A stretch of DNA of 64,000 nucleotides from contig JAILNI010000030.1 of NCBI GenBank assembly GCA_024691765.1, forward strand, positions 51,760-115,759, given 5' to 3'. Position numbers and translations under genes: made by a program. Shown one piece after another: positions 53,582 to 62,077 of this stretch. Every line of letters starts with the position of its first letter. The stretch's first letter is position 1. The notes below the pieces were generated by a model. The model did no database searches and had not been told where the DNA came from. It saw nothing but the letters and a program-made list of their open reading frames with translations. Source of the stretch: Bacteroidales bacterium (lineage in GTDB: Bacteria > Bacteroidota > Bacteroidia > Bacteroidales > UBA932).

Positions 53582-56500
53582 ATGACCTGTAAGAATTGCG
53601 GAAAAGAGAACAGGCCGGAGGCCCGTTACTGCCGTTTCTGCGGAGCTGAGCAGACGGTGGCGTCCACGCAGAAGGGCCTCATAGGCAAGGATTCCATTGC
53701 TCCGAAGCTCGAAGAACTCGACATGAAACTCAAGGTGGCCAGGGAGTTCGCCGCTACGGGGGCGAGGATGGGTCTCGACTGCCTCATCATGGGAGACTCC
53801 GGCACGGGCAAGAGGTTCATAGCCAAACTGATATCGGACAAGATGCTCGCCGCCGGCGTGGCGAAACGCGCTCCCAAAGAGGTGGACGCAGCCGACTGGG
53901 CCGACTTCGCTAACGACTTCGACAACAACATCGCCGCCCTCAAGGACGGTATACTCCTGATTACCAATGCCCAGAAGCTCGTCCCGACCACGAAGGCCAA
54001 CGACGTGATAGAGCTCGACAAGCTCTTCACCCGCATGGGCAACACCGAGGGCGCGCCGATAGTGATACTCTGCGGCCTGCTCAACGACATGTGCGCATTC
54101 CTCGAGAACAACAAGAGCGTGCACCGTCTCTTCGAGTTCGACTTCAAGCTCGATGCGTTCGGCCTGGAAGAACTTACCGAACTCACGGTTTCCATACTGA
54201 AGGAAAAGTACAACAAGGAAGCGGACGAGGCCCTTGGCAAAAGGCTGCGCGCCCACTTTGCATGGTTCATGCGCCAGCCCGACCTGGGCCACACCAACGG
54301 GCATCTGGCGGAGAAGGTGGCGGAGGACGTGTGCGTCAAGGCAATATGCCGTGGCAGCAAGACCGTAGGGGAGCAGGATGTGAACACCGCCGAATGCTTC
54401 ATTCCCAAGACGGAGGAGGAGATCTTCGCCGACCTCGACAAATACATAGGCCTGCAGAGCGTAAAGGACGAGATCCGCGCCATACTCAACAACGTCAAGG
54501 AGCGCAAGGAACACGGTGTGAAGGACAAGCTCCTCAAGGACCACTACATCTTCACCGGCAATCCCGGTACGGGAAAGACCACTTTCGCCCGCAAGTTCGG
54601 CGAAGTGCTCAGCGCCATAGGCGCCCTGCCGACAGGCCAGTTCGTGGAGGTTTCCGGCAAGGACTTCATAGGCCAGGCTATAGGCGACACCGAAGCCAAC
54701 GTGAAGAACTACGTGAACAAGGCCATGGGCGGCGTGCTTTTTATCGACGAGGCGTACGCCCTGAACGACGGCAAGACCGGCGGATTCGGCGCCGATGCGG
54801 TGAACACTCTCCTTACTCTGCTCGAAAACCGCAAGGGGGAATTCGTCTGCATCATGGCCGGATACACGAAGGAAATGGGTGAGTTCGTACGCATGAACCC
54901 GGGCATCCCGTCGCGCTGCAACGTTACTATAGAATTCCCCGACTACGATGCGCGTGAGCTGGAAAAGCTGTTCCGCATAATGCTCATCAGCAACGACGAG
55001 GGCACCGTCTTCACACTGGAAGACAGGGCCGAGGAGATGCTGCCCAAGGTTTTCGACCGCATGTACCTGAAGCGCACCGATACTTTCGGCAACGCCCGCG
55101 CCGTGCGCAACCTCTTCGACGAGGCGATCAAGCGCCATAGGGCCCGCAAGGCGGGGAACGACGTGCTGAGCTATGCCGACATAGTGGGAGAGGATGCGAC
55201 GAAGGAGGTTTCCGTCGAAGACGTGATGAAGGAACTCGACGGCTTCGTGGGGATGAAGAGCGTGAAGGACGCAATCCGCCGCATAGCGCAGGAAGTGGCC
55301 GTGCAGAAACAGCTCATCGAGATGGGCGAGGCGGCCGAAGGGCTCAAGAAGTACAATTTCGTGCTCACAGGCAACCCCGGAACCGGAAAGAGCTCCGTCG
55401 CCCGCATGTTCGGAAAGATCTTCCACGCCCTTGGCGTCACTGCCACCGACAGGGTGGTGGAGAAGGTGCCCAAGGACATCATCAGCCAGTACGTCAACGA
55501 GTCCGACAAGCAGATGGACGCGGCCATAACCGAGGCCATGGGGGGAGTGCTCTTCCTCGACGAGGCCTACGACCTCGAGCCCATGGATTCCGCTGGACGC
55601 AGCACCAGCTCCGAGGGTAAGAAGGCCGTGCAGACTCTGCTTACCCGCATGGAGAACGAGGCCGGCAAGTTCGTGGTGATCTGCGCCGGCTACCCGAAGC
55701 AGATGAACGACTGGCTCGGCTCCAACGACGGCCTCAAGCGCCGCTTCTCCCACTTCATCCATATCGACGACTACACGGCCGAGGAGCTCCTTGAAATCTA
55801 CGAACGCACCGCAAAGGCCAAACGCTACAACTTCACCCTCGCGAACGAGGAGGTGCGCATGAAGGCCCTGAACATGTTCCAGAACATGGTGGCCATGAAG
55901 GACGAGCGTTTCGGCAATGCCGGCGAAGCCGTCAAGAAGGTTGAGGAGACCAAGACCAACATGAACGTCCGCATAAACGGCCTTCCGGCCGACCAGTGGA
56001 CTCCGGAGAACCTCCACACGGCCTTCCTGGAGGACATCCCGTACGAGGAACCGGAGAAGGTTTCCGTGGAGAAGTGCCTCGAAGAGCTGAACAAGCTCGT
56101 AGGCCTAGAAGGGGTGAAGGGCTCGCTCACCAAGCTTGCCCACACCATCAACAACGAGATAGAGGCGGCCAAACTGGAGAACCGCCGTCCGGAGATTCCG
56201 CTCGGGCATTATCTCTTCCTCGGCAACCCCGGCACAGGCAAGACCACCGTGGCGCGCCTGATGGGCAAGATACTCTATTCCATGGGCGCCCTGCCTTCGC
56301 CCAAGGTCATCGAAGTGGGCGTGGCAGACCTCAAAGGCCGCTTTACCGGCGATTCCGAGGCACAGACCAAGCACATAATAGACACGGCGATGGGCGGCAT
56401 ACTCTTCATTGACGAAGCCTATCAGCTGGTGGGCGGCGACAGTTTCAACGCCAGCATCATGAACGTGCTGCTCACCAGGCTGGAGAACGACCGCGGCAAG

Positions 56501-56869
56501 TTCGTGTGCATAGCGGCGGGTTATACCTACGAGATGCAGGCGTTCATAGAAAGCAACAGCGGCATACGCTCCCGTTTCCCCGAACGCAACTGGATAAACT
56601 TCGAGGATTACAACCCCGACGAGCTCTACCGTATATTCATGATTTACGCGAACGAGGGAGGATATAAACTCGACACGATGGCGGAAAACGCCGTGAAGGC
56701 CAAGTTCATTCAGATATACGGCAAGCGCGACCGCACTTTCGGCAACGGCCGCGAGGCCCGCAACCTCTTTGACGATGTGAAGGGCAACCTGGCCGCACGA
56801 CTGGCCGAAGAAGGCGGAGTGCATACCCCGGAAGAACGTTTAACCATAAAGATGGAGGACGTGATATGA
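53582..56869 (+). CDS. Multi-domain CbxX/SpoVK-type AAA+ protein with an N-terminal zinc ribbon
   Basis: A 1095-residue protein. It starts with a zinc ribbon (C3, C6, C17, C20). A first AAA-like module has a Walker A GDSGTGKR (71-78), but its Walker B reads ILLITNAQKL without the Asp-Glu pair. Three full CbxX/CfqX-type modules follow, with Walker A at 326-333, 597-604 and 881-888 (all GNPGTGK) and Walker B sequences FIDEAYAL, FLDEAYDL and FIDEAYQL. Relatives include CbbX (Rubisco activase) and SpoVK, which remodel other proteins. Here the four modules might form a pseudo-ring or large hexamer. It lies 3 bases after the kinase gene and overlaps the FHA gene by 4 bases. Confidence 0.88.
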   Translation: MTCKNCGKENRPEARYCRFCGAEQTVASTQKGLIGKDSIAPKLEELDMKLKVAREFAATGARMGLDCLIMGDSGTGKRFIAKLISDKMLAAGVAKRAPKEVDAADWADFANDFDNNIAALKDGILLITNAQKLVPTTKANDVIELDKLFTRMGNTEGAPIVILCGLLNDMCAFLENNKSVHRLFEFDFKLDAFGLEELTELTVSILKEKYNKEADEALGKRLRAHFAWFMRQPDLGHTNGHLAEKVAEDVCVKAICRGSKTVGEQDVNTAECFIPKTEEEIFADLDKYIGLQSVKDEIRAILNNVKERKEHGVKDKLLKDHYIFTGNPGTGKTTFARKFGEVLSAIGALPTGQFVEVSGKDFIGQAIGDTEANVKNYVNKAMGGVLFIDEAYALNDGKTGGFGADAVNTLLTLLENRKGEFVCIMAGYTKEMGEFVRMNPGIPSRCNVTIEFPDYDARELEKLFRIMLISNDEGTVFTLEDRAEEMLPKVFDRMYLKRTDTFGNARAVRNLFDEAIKRHRARKAGNDVLSYADIVGEDATKEVSVEDVMKELDGFVGMKSVKDAIRRIAQEVAVQKQLIEMGEAAEGLKKYNFVLTGNPGTGKSSVARMFGKIFHALGVTATDRVVEKVPKDIISQYVNESDKQMDAAITEAMGGVLFLDEAYDLEPMDSAGRSTSSEGKKAVQTLLTRMENEAGKFVVICAGYPKQMNDWLGSNDGLKRRFSHFIHIDDYTAEELLEIYERTAKAKRYNFTLANEEVRMKALNMFQNMVAMKDERFGNAGEAVKKVEETKTNMNVRINGLPADQWTPENLHTAFLEDIPYEEPEKVSVEKCLEELNKLVGLEGVKGSLTKLAHTINNEIEAAKLENRRPEIPLGHYLFLGNPGTGKTTVARLMGKILYSMGALPSPKVIEVGVADLKGRFTGDSEAQTKHIIDTAMGGILFIDEAYQLVGGDSFNASIMNVLLTRLENDRGKFVCIAAGYTYEMQAFIESNSGIRSRFPERNWINFEDYNPDELYRIFMIYANEGGYKLDTMAENAVKAKFIQIYGKRDRTFGNGREARNLFDDVKGNLAARLAEEGGVHTPEERLTIKMEDVI

Positions 56870-57408
56870 TACAGTGTCCAGATTGCAGAATGCAGATTCC
56901 CGACGACAGCGCTTACTGCGACCAGTGCGGGAAAGAGCTCAAGTGGTGTCCGGAGTGCAAGAGGCCCAAGCGCGGAACGGAGTGTCCAGTCTGCGGCAGC
57001 GACCTCATTCCCGGCAGGAAGTACCTGGCGATGACGGCCGGCGGTCCCGCCCCGGCTCCGGCTTCCGGCTCCGCCCCTGCTCCGGCTTCCGGGGAGGCAG
57101 CAGCCTCCCCGGAAGCCCCTCGGTCCCAGCCGCGGCCGACGGCGCTGGTGGGCAACGGGTGGCGGCTTACGCTGCGACCGGGCGAATTCGGGCGCCGCGG
57201 CGGCATCTGGCCCGAACTCTCAACCTGCCCGTACGTATCCGGCAATCACGGATTCATCGGGGAAGACAGCGGCTGCTGGAAGATCCAGGACCGCGGTTCC
57301 ACCAACGGAACCTATATCAACGGCGTCAAAATCACGCCTCACGAGTGGACCGAACTCAGGAAAGGCGACCGCCTTCGCATTGCGACCCTTGACTTTACGG
57401 TAGAATGA
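56866..57408 (+). CDS. Zinc-ribbon and FHA domain protein
   Basis: A 180-residue phosphothreonine reader. Two zinc ribbons occupy the start (C4/C7/C18/C21 and C28/C31/C40/C43), then a flexible linker with PAPASG repeats (about 57-90), then an FHA domain at about 97-180 with GRRGGIW, the SGNHG loop and DRGSTNGTYING. The conserved Gly-Arg, Ser, His and Asn of FHA domains are present, so phosphopeptide binding is expected. It is coupled by ATGA at both ends, to the AAA gene and to the PP2C gene, and may bridge the phosphorylated kinase and the AAA machine. Confidence 0.88.
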   Translation: MIQCPDCRMQIPDDSAYCDQCGKELKWCPECKRPKRGTECPVCGSDLIPGRKYLAMTAGGPAPAPASGSAPAPASGEAAASPEAPRSQPRPTALVGNGWRLTLRPGEFGRRGGIWPELSTCPYVSGNHGFIGEDSGCWKIQDRGSTNGTYINGVKITPHEWTELRKGDRLRIATLDFTVE

Positions 57409-58145
57409 AACTGAGCATACAGGCAATCAGCCACAAGGGCCTTGTGCGCGACAACAACGAGGACGCCCTCAGCATAGGCGGGCTCTTCATCCGCGACGAC
57501 TCGGCCGAACTCACCGTCAGCATTCCGGACGACGGCTATTTCTATCTGCTCGTCGCGGACGGCATGGGAGGTCACGAGAACGGCGAGGAGGCCAGCGACT
57601 TCGCCCTTGCGGAACTCAAGGAACAGTTTTCGCTTCACCAGATCCAGCCTGATACCTTCGAGGACGACATTCGCGAGGCGGCGCACTATATCTCGTACAA
57701 GCTGAACACCCTCGCCGCCGAGCGCGGACAGGCGCGCCCCATGGGCTGCACTCTCACCGGAGTGGTGTGGCATTACGGAAAGACCTGGCTCATCAATGCG
57801 GGGGACAGCCGCACCTACCGTTTCCGCGGCGGCATGCTGCGCCAGCTCACGACCGACGAGACCGAGCGCGGGCTGACGGGCGACCCGAATGCCAGCAAAC
57901 TGCTTCTGAACTGCCTGGGTGGCGGTTGCGCGGGGAAACTGCACATAGACAGCCTGGACGGGAAACTGCTCCCGGGCGACATCGTGCTGGTGTGCTCCGA
58001 CGGCCTTTGCGACATGGTATCCGACGAGGCAGTCGAGGAGGCCCTGTCGTCAGGTGCTGGTGCAAAGGACCTCTACCGCATGGCCTGCGAAGGCGGAGGC
58101 GTGGACAACGCTTCGGTAATCCTTGCAAAAGTACTCGAAGTCTGA
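57405..58145 (+). CDS. PP2C-family Ser/Thr protein phosphatase
   Basis: A 246-residue metal-dependent phosphatase of the PppA/PrpC type. Motifs in order: SHKGLVRDNNEDAL (9-22), VADGMGGHENGEEAS (about 49-63), NAGDSRTYRFRGG (about 129-141), VLVCSDGLCDMVSD (about 195-208) and a terminal VDNASVIL. All metal-binding aspartates are present, so it should be active. It probably removes the phosphates added by the kinase three genes upstream. Confidence 0.93.
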   Translation: MKLSIQAISHKGLVRDNNEDALSIGGLFIRDDSAELTVSIPDDGYFYLLVADGMGGHENGEEASDFALAELKEQFSLHQIQPDTFEDDIREAAHYISYKLNTLAAERGQARPMGCTLTGVVWHYGKTWLINAGDSRTYRFRGGMLRQLTTDETERGLTGDPNASKLLLNCLGGGCAGKLHIDSLDGKLLPGDIVLVCSDGLCDMVSDEAVEEALSSGAGAKDLYRMACEGGGVDNASVILAKVLEV

Positions 58146-58146
58146 T

Positions 58147-58779
58147 ATGATAGGAATCAAAACTGCGCCGGCAGGCGACACTCTCTTCGGGAAAAGCAAG
58201 TGGTGGGGTTTTCCGGATATGCCGGAAAGCCTTGATTTTCCGGAGGTTCCGGTGAACGTCGACGGCGAGCTCTACTACGATCCGCTGACTCTCATTTGCC
58301 AGATACGCTGCGCCGACCTGGCGCCCTTTGACCCGGAAGGCCTGCTTCCGCATGAAGGCATGCTCTACTTTTTCGGGGCCATGGATTATTTCCTGGGCGA
58401 TATGGATGCCGACGTCGCGCCCGGGATGGGGGAGTGGAGCCCGCAGCATTTCAAGGTACTCTATGCTCCCGGGGGCGAAGAACTCCATACCCACAGCATA
58501 CGCTATCCCGACGGCACTGACGCCTGTCTGCCTGCCGAGAAAATGGCATTCAGCGTGCCGTCAGCCGGAGAGGAACCCTACACCCGCCTTCTGGGTGAGC
58601 CTTATCTGGACGAAGTCCGGGAGGCTATGCCCGGGATGATTTCCCTGCTTCAGGTAGACGAGGACGACCGCTGGGACCTGCGGTTCTACGATTCGGGGAT
58701 GATGAATTTCCTCATCACCCCCGAAGATTTGTCAGCGCGCCGCTTCGACCGCGTACGCTGTTATTTGCATTCTTTTTAG
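58147..58779 (+). CDS. DUF1963 (YwqG-like) family protein
   Basis: A 210-residue cytoplasmic protein. KWWGFPDMPES near residue 20, LICQIRCADLAPFDPEGLLPHEGMLYFF near 45-72, and a C-terminal LLQVDEDD...LRFYDSGMMNFLITPEDL match DUF1963, a family of unknown function related to YwqG. The ATG follows the PP2C stop by one base. As the last gene of the unit it may be an effector, a sensor or an accessory protein. It ends 2 bases before the convergent fba gene. Confidence 0.75.
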   Translation: MIGIKTAPAGDTLFGKSKWWGFPDMPESLDFPEVPVNVDGELYYDPLTLICQIRCADLAPFDPEGLLPHEGMLYFFGAMDYFLGDMDADVAPGMGEWSPQHFKVLYAPGGEELHTHSIRYPDGTDACLPAEKMAFSVPSAGEEPYTRLLGEPYLDEVREAMPGMISLLQVDEDDRWDLRFYDSGMMNFLITPEDLSARRFDRVRCYLHSF

Positions 58780-58781
58780 CC

Positions 58782-59783
58782 TTATTCGGCCTTTCCGTCA
58801 GAACCGAGCACGTTGACGATTTTGTGCATGTAAAGCTTCTTCATCTCGTCACGGGCGGGGCCGAGGTATTTGCGCGGGTCGAACTCGCCGGGCTTGTCGT
58901 GGAAGACCTTGCGCACGGCGGCGGTCATCGCAAGACGGCTGTCGGAGTCGATGTTGATCTTGCAGACGGCGCTCCTGGAGGCCTCGCGGAGCTGCTCTTC
59001 GGGGATACCGACTGCATCGGGCAGCTTGCCGCCGAGCTCGTTGATCATGTCCACATATTCCTGCGGAACGCTGGATGAGCCGTGAAGCACGATGGGGAAG
59101 CCGGGGAGCTTCTTCTCGATTTCATGAAGCACGTCGAAAGCGAGCGGCGGGGGAATGAGCCTGCCGGTCTTGGGGTCACGGGTGCACTGTTCGGGAGTGA
59201 ACTTGTATGCGCCGTGGCTGGTGCCGATGGAGATTGCCAGGGAGTCGCAGCCGGTGCGGGTCGCGAAGTCGATGACCTCCTCGGGCTTGGTATAGTGGGA
59301 TTCCGCGGCGGAAACCTCGTCTTCAACGCCGGCCAGCACGCCGAGCTCGGCCTCTACGGTGACATCGAACTGATGTGCGTAATCGACCACCTTCCTGGTG
59401 AGGGCGATGTTCTCCTCGTAGGGGAGGGCGGAAGCATCGATCATAACGGAGCTGAAGCCCATGTCGACGCAGCTCTTGCAGGTTTCGAAGCTGTCGCCGT
59501 GGTCGAGATGCAGGCAGATCTGGGGATGCTCCCAGCCGAGTTCCTTCGCGTAAGCGACGGCGCCTTCAGCCATGTAGCGGAGAAGGGTCTGGTTCGCATA
59601 GTTGCGGGCGCCCTTGGACACCTGGAGGATAACCGGGGACTTGGTCTCGGCGGCGGCCATGATGATGGCCTGGAGCTGTTCCATGTTGTTGAAGTTGAAG
59701 GCGGGGATAGCATATCCGCCCTTGACGGCCTTTGCGAACATTTCGCGGGTGTTCACAAGACCAAGATCTTTGTAATTAACCAT
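58782..59783 (-). CDS. fba: Fructose-bisphosphate aldolase, class II
   Basis: Zinc enzyme of glycolysis and gluconeogenesis that splits fructose 1,6-bisphosphate. The 333-residue protein has FNFNNMEQLQAII near 30, the zinc-binding CLHLDHGDSFETCKSCVDMGFSSVMID near 83-108, the TSHGAYKF loop near 203 and the LHGSSSVP motif. It matches class II enzymes of about 330 residues. The start MVNYKDLG at 59783 is chosen; an upstream in-frame extension would run through the promoter. Confidence 0.94.
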   Translation of the reverse strand: MVNYKDLGLVNTREMFAKAVKGGYAIPAFNFNNMEQLQAIIMAAAETKSPVILQVSKGARNYANQTLLRYMAEGAVAYAKELGWEHPQICLHLDHGDSFETCKSCVDMGFSSVMIDASALPYEENIALTRKVVDYAHQFDVTVEAELGVLAGVEDEVSAAESHYTKPEEVIDFATRTGCDSLAISIGTSHGAYKFTPEQCTRDPKTGRLIPPPLAFDVLHEIEKKLPGFPIVLHGSSSVPQEYVDMINELGGKLPDAVGIPEEQLREASRSAVCKINIDSDSRLAMTAAVRKVFHDKPGEFDPRKYLGPARDEMKKLYMHKIVNVLGSDGKAE

Positions 59784-59825
59784 AATTAGATATTGAATAA
59801 AAACTACTAACCGTTCAATGGTCCA

Positions 59826-59833
59826 CAAATTTA
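59826..59833 (-). promoter_or_regulatory. -7 promoter element for fba
   Basis: Reads TAAATTTG on the minus strand, 42 bases before the fba ATG and only 2 bases from the opposed gmk element. Confidence 0.6.
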
Positions 59834-59835
59834 AC

Positions 59836-59843
59836 TATTTTTG
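59836..59843 (+). promoter_or_regulatory. -7 promoter element for gmk
   Basis: TATTTTTG, 7 bases before the gmk ATG at 59851. Confidence 0.6.
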
Positions 59844-59850
59844 CGGAGAA

Positions 59851-60417
59851 ATGAATAACAAGGCCCTTATTTTTTCCGCCCCTTCGGGCTCAGGCAAGAG
59901 TACCATAGTCCACCATATACTCGACCTCCATCCCGAGATCGAATTCTCGGTGTCGGCTACATCCCGTCCGCTTCGCGGAAGCGAGAAGCACGGGGAGGAC
60001 TATTACTTCCTCACGGAAGAGGATTTCCGCGCGCGCATCGCCGCCGACGGCTTTGTGGAGTACGAGGAAGTGTATCCGGGCCGTTTTTACGGAACGCTCA
60101 AGAGCGAAGTGCAGCGTATCTGGGATGCGGGGCACGTGGTGATCTTCGACGTGGACGTGAAAGGCGGGGTGAATCTCAAGAAGTACTTCGGCGAAAACGC
60201 ACTGTCGGTGTTCATACAGGCCCCCTCGGTGGAGGTCCTGCGCCAAAGGCTTGAAAGCCGCGCAACCGATTCCGCCGCCGACATCGAAAAGCGCGTCGCC
60301 AAGGCGGCCGAAGAGATGACTTACGCCCCGAAGTTCGACGTGGTTCTGGTGAACGACGATCTGGAAAAAGCTTTCGCCGAGGCGGAAAAACTGGTTGACG
60401 GCTTCCTTTCCAAGTAA
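59851..60417 (+). CDS. gmk: Guanylate kinase
   Basis: Phosphorylates GMP to GDP. The 188-residue protein begins MNNKALIFSAPSGSGKSTIV, with the P-loop SGSGKST near residues 12-18, then the GMP-binding SATSRPLRGSEKHGEDYYFL and EYEEVYPGRFYGTLKSEV. The ATG at 59851 is chosen since upstream codons lie in the promoter. The stop overlaps the nadD start by one base. Confidence 0.95.
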   Translation: MNNKALIFSAPSGSGKSTIVHHILDLHPEIEFSVSATSRPLRGSEKHGEDYYFLTEEDFRARIAADGFVEYEEVYPGRFYGTLKSEVQRIWDAGHVVIFDVDVKGGVNLKKYFGENALSVFIQAPSVEVLRQRLESRATDSAADIEKRVAKAAEEMTYAPKFDVVLVNDDLEKAFAEAEKLVDGFLSK

Positions 60418-60974
60418 TGAACGTAGCCGTCTATTCCGGGAGTTTCAACCCCCTGCACAAAGGTCATGAAGCCATCATCCGCTATCTTACGGCGGAGGCT
60501 GGCTACGACATTGTGTATCTGGTAGTTACGCCCCAGAATCCCTTCAAGAAAAAACACAGCCATCCAACCGGCCGCGAGCGTTTCGAGGCTGCCGTGGCGG
60601 CGGTGCGGCGCCATCCCGACCTCAGGGTGAAGGTGCTTGACATCGAACTGAACATGCCGTCTCCGCAGTACACGATAAATACCCTCGATGCACTGAAGGC
60701 GGCTGAACCGCAAAACCGCTTCACCCTCATCATCGGGGCCGACAACCTGGAAGCTTTCGGGGGCTGGCGCTATCACGAACGCATCCTTCTCGACTATGGC
60801 GTCGCCGTCTTCCCTAGGAAAGGCTACCATCGCGGCCACGCGAAAGCGCGTCTCCTCAAGGAGAATCCTGCCTACCGCATCCACCTGTTCAAGGCAGACA
60901 ACGTGGACATCTCCTCGACGGAAATCCGTCTCGGAAAAGCCGATGGAAAGGATATGTCCGCCTGGCTGATGTAG
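60417..60974 (+). CDS. nadD: Nicotinate-nucleotide adenylyltransferase
   Basis: Adenylates nicotinate mononucleotide in NAD synthesis. The 185-residue protein has the nucleotidyltransferase start YSGSFNPLHKGHEAII with the HxGH motif, VVTPQNPFKKK, IIGADNLEAFGGWRYHERI and the C-terminal VDISSTEIR. Lengths and motifs fit NadD. It is coupled to gmk (TAATG) and ends one base before the convergent corA gene. Confidence 0.94.
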   Translation: MNVAVYSGSFNPLHKGHEAIIRYLTAEAGYDIVYLVVTPQNPFKKKHSHPTGRERFEAAVAAVRRHPDLRVKVLDIELNMPSPQYTINTLDALKAAEPQNRFTLIIGADNLEAFGGWRYHERILLDYGVAVFPRKGYHRGHAKARLLKENPAYRIHLFKADNVDISSTEIRLGKADGKDMSAWLM

Positions 60975-60975
60975 C

Positions 60976-61923
60976 CTAGAAGAACTTCTTGTGGCGGAAG
61001 ACGAAGATTACCGCCAGCAGTATCACCACCATAACCGCAAGGATTCCCACCCACGCGAGCTTGAAACTGGCGAAGGGCAGCTCCACGTTCATGCCGTAGA
61101 AGCTGGCTATGAGGGTTGCCGGCATGAGCAGCACGCTGATGAGGGTGAATACCTTCATTATGTTGTTCTGCTCGAGGTTGATCAGACCGACTGCCGTGTC
61201 CTGCAGGTATTCCAGCCTCTCGAAATTGAAGTTGGTGTGGTTGATAAGTGACGAGATATCCTGCTGGATAACGTTGAGCCTCACCTCCAGTTTGTCGGGA
61301 TAGCGGTCGCTCTTGAGTATGTTGGTTATCAGGCGCTGCTTATCCACGATGTTCTCGCGGACCATCATGGCGTTTTCCTGCAACTGGTTGATGTCCAGGA
61401 GGAAATCTTCGTTAATGTCTTCTTTCTGGTTGATGCGGCGGCTGAACTGCGAGGTCTCCTTGCTCATCAGCTCGATGATATCCGCGTCGAGGTCGACCCT
61501 CTGGTCGAGTATGGATGCGAATATGTACCAGCCGTTCTCGAACTGTGAAGGCCTTGCCTGTATGCGCCTCTGCAGCTGGTCGAAGCTGCGCAGAGGGATG
61601 TCCCTGAGAGTCGCCAGGGTATTTCCTGCAATTGTGAACGATACCGGATCTTCGGTCATCTCGTCTCCTGCGGGGGAGAGGAAGTTGGTGTTGGCGAAGA
61701 TGGCGGTTTCGTTTTCGAAGAAACGGGAAGAGCTCTCGATTTCCTCGGCCGTCGCGCGGCTCTGGATTTCGGTTCCGAGGAACGCTTCCGTGGCACGCTT
61801 CTCATCCCCGTTCGGGGAGAGGAGGTCTATCCATAACACGTTGCTTTTGCTAAGCTTTGCAAACTCCGTTTCGTGTTGGCTTACAATGATTTCAGCTCCT
61901 TGCCTGTAGAAAATGCTGATCAT
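60976..61923 (-). CDS. corA: CorA-family divalent cation channel
   Basis: A 315-residue inner-membrane channel for Mg2+ and related ions. It has a long cytoplasmic part with a helical stalk (QRLITNILKSDRYPDKLEVRLNVIQQDISSLI) and two C-terminal membrane helices; the selectivity motif YGMN lies at the end of the first (LIASFYGMNVELPF). A basic tail (FRHKKFF) follows. The ATG at 61923 (MISIFYRQG) is preferred over a GTG at 61950. Confidence 0.92.
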   Translation of the reverse strand: MISIFYRQGAEIIVSQHETEFAKLSKSNVLWIDLLSPNGDEKRATEAFLGTEIQSRATAEEIESSSRFFENETAIFANTNFLSPAGDEMTEDPVSFTIAGNTLATLRDIPLRSFDQLQRRIQARPSQFENGWYIFASILDQRVDLDADIIELMSKETSQFSRRINQKEDINEDFLLDINQLQENAMMVRENIVDKQRLITNILKSDRYPDKLEVRLNVIQQDISSLINHTNFNFERLEYLQDTAVGLINLEQNNIMKVFTLISVLLMPATLIASFYGMNVELPFASFKLAWVGILAVMVVILLAVIFVFRHKKFF

Positions 61924-61977
61924 TCCGCTTCCTGTTTTATGTCCCGGCACACCTGTGCGTCGGAAGGGTTAATATTA

Positions 61978-62010
61978 CGGGTTAGCTGACGTCACGGAGA
62001 AGTCAGCCCG
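61978..62010 (-). promoter_or_regulatory. Possible stem-loop in the corA leader
   Basis: GCTGAC (61985-61990) pairs with GTCAGC (62002-62007), with GG/CC outside a 3-base bulge. A TGACGTCA palindrome (61987-61994) overlaps. It lies just after the predicted corA start site. Confidence 0.35.
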
Positions 62011-62018
62011 CAAAAGTA
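62011..62018 (-). promoter_or_regulatory. -7 promoter element for corA
   Basis: Reads TACTTTTG on the minus strand and predicts a leader of roughly 85 bases before the ATG at 61923. Confidence 0.55.
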
Positions 62019-62060
62019 AAAATAATTTCCGGAAAAACGCCATCCTTCGTGCAATTTCCT

Positions 62061-62068
62061 TAAATTTG
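62061..62068 (+). promoter_or_regulatory. -7 promoter element for recR
   Basis: TAAATTTG, 9 bases before the ATG at 62078. Confidence 0.6.
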
Positions 62069-62077
62069 CGTCCGGTT

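Noticed and set aside
47664..58779. Type VI or type VII secretion island
   Set aside because: Kinase, PP2C, FHA and CbxX-type AAA genes occur near such systems, but no structural secretion gene (sheath, Hcp, VgrG, EccC) is present in the window.
61924..62010. Mg2+ M-box riboswitch before corA
   Set aside because: The leader is about half the required length, and the conserved multi-helix core is not visible.
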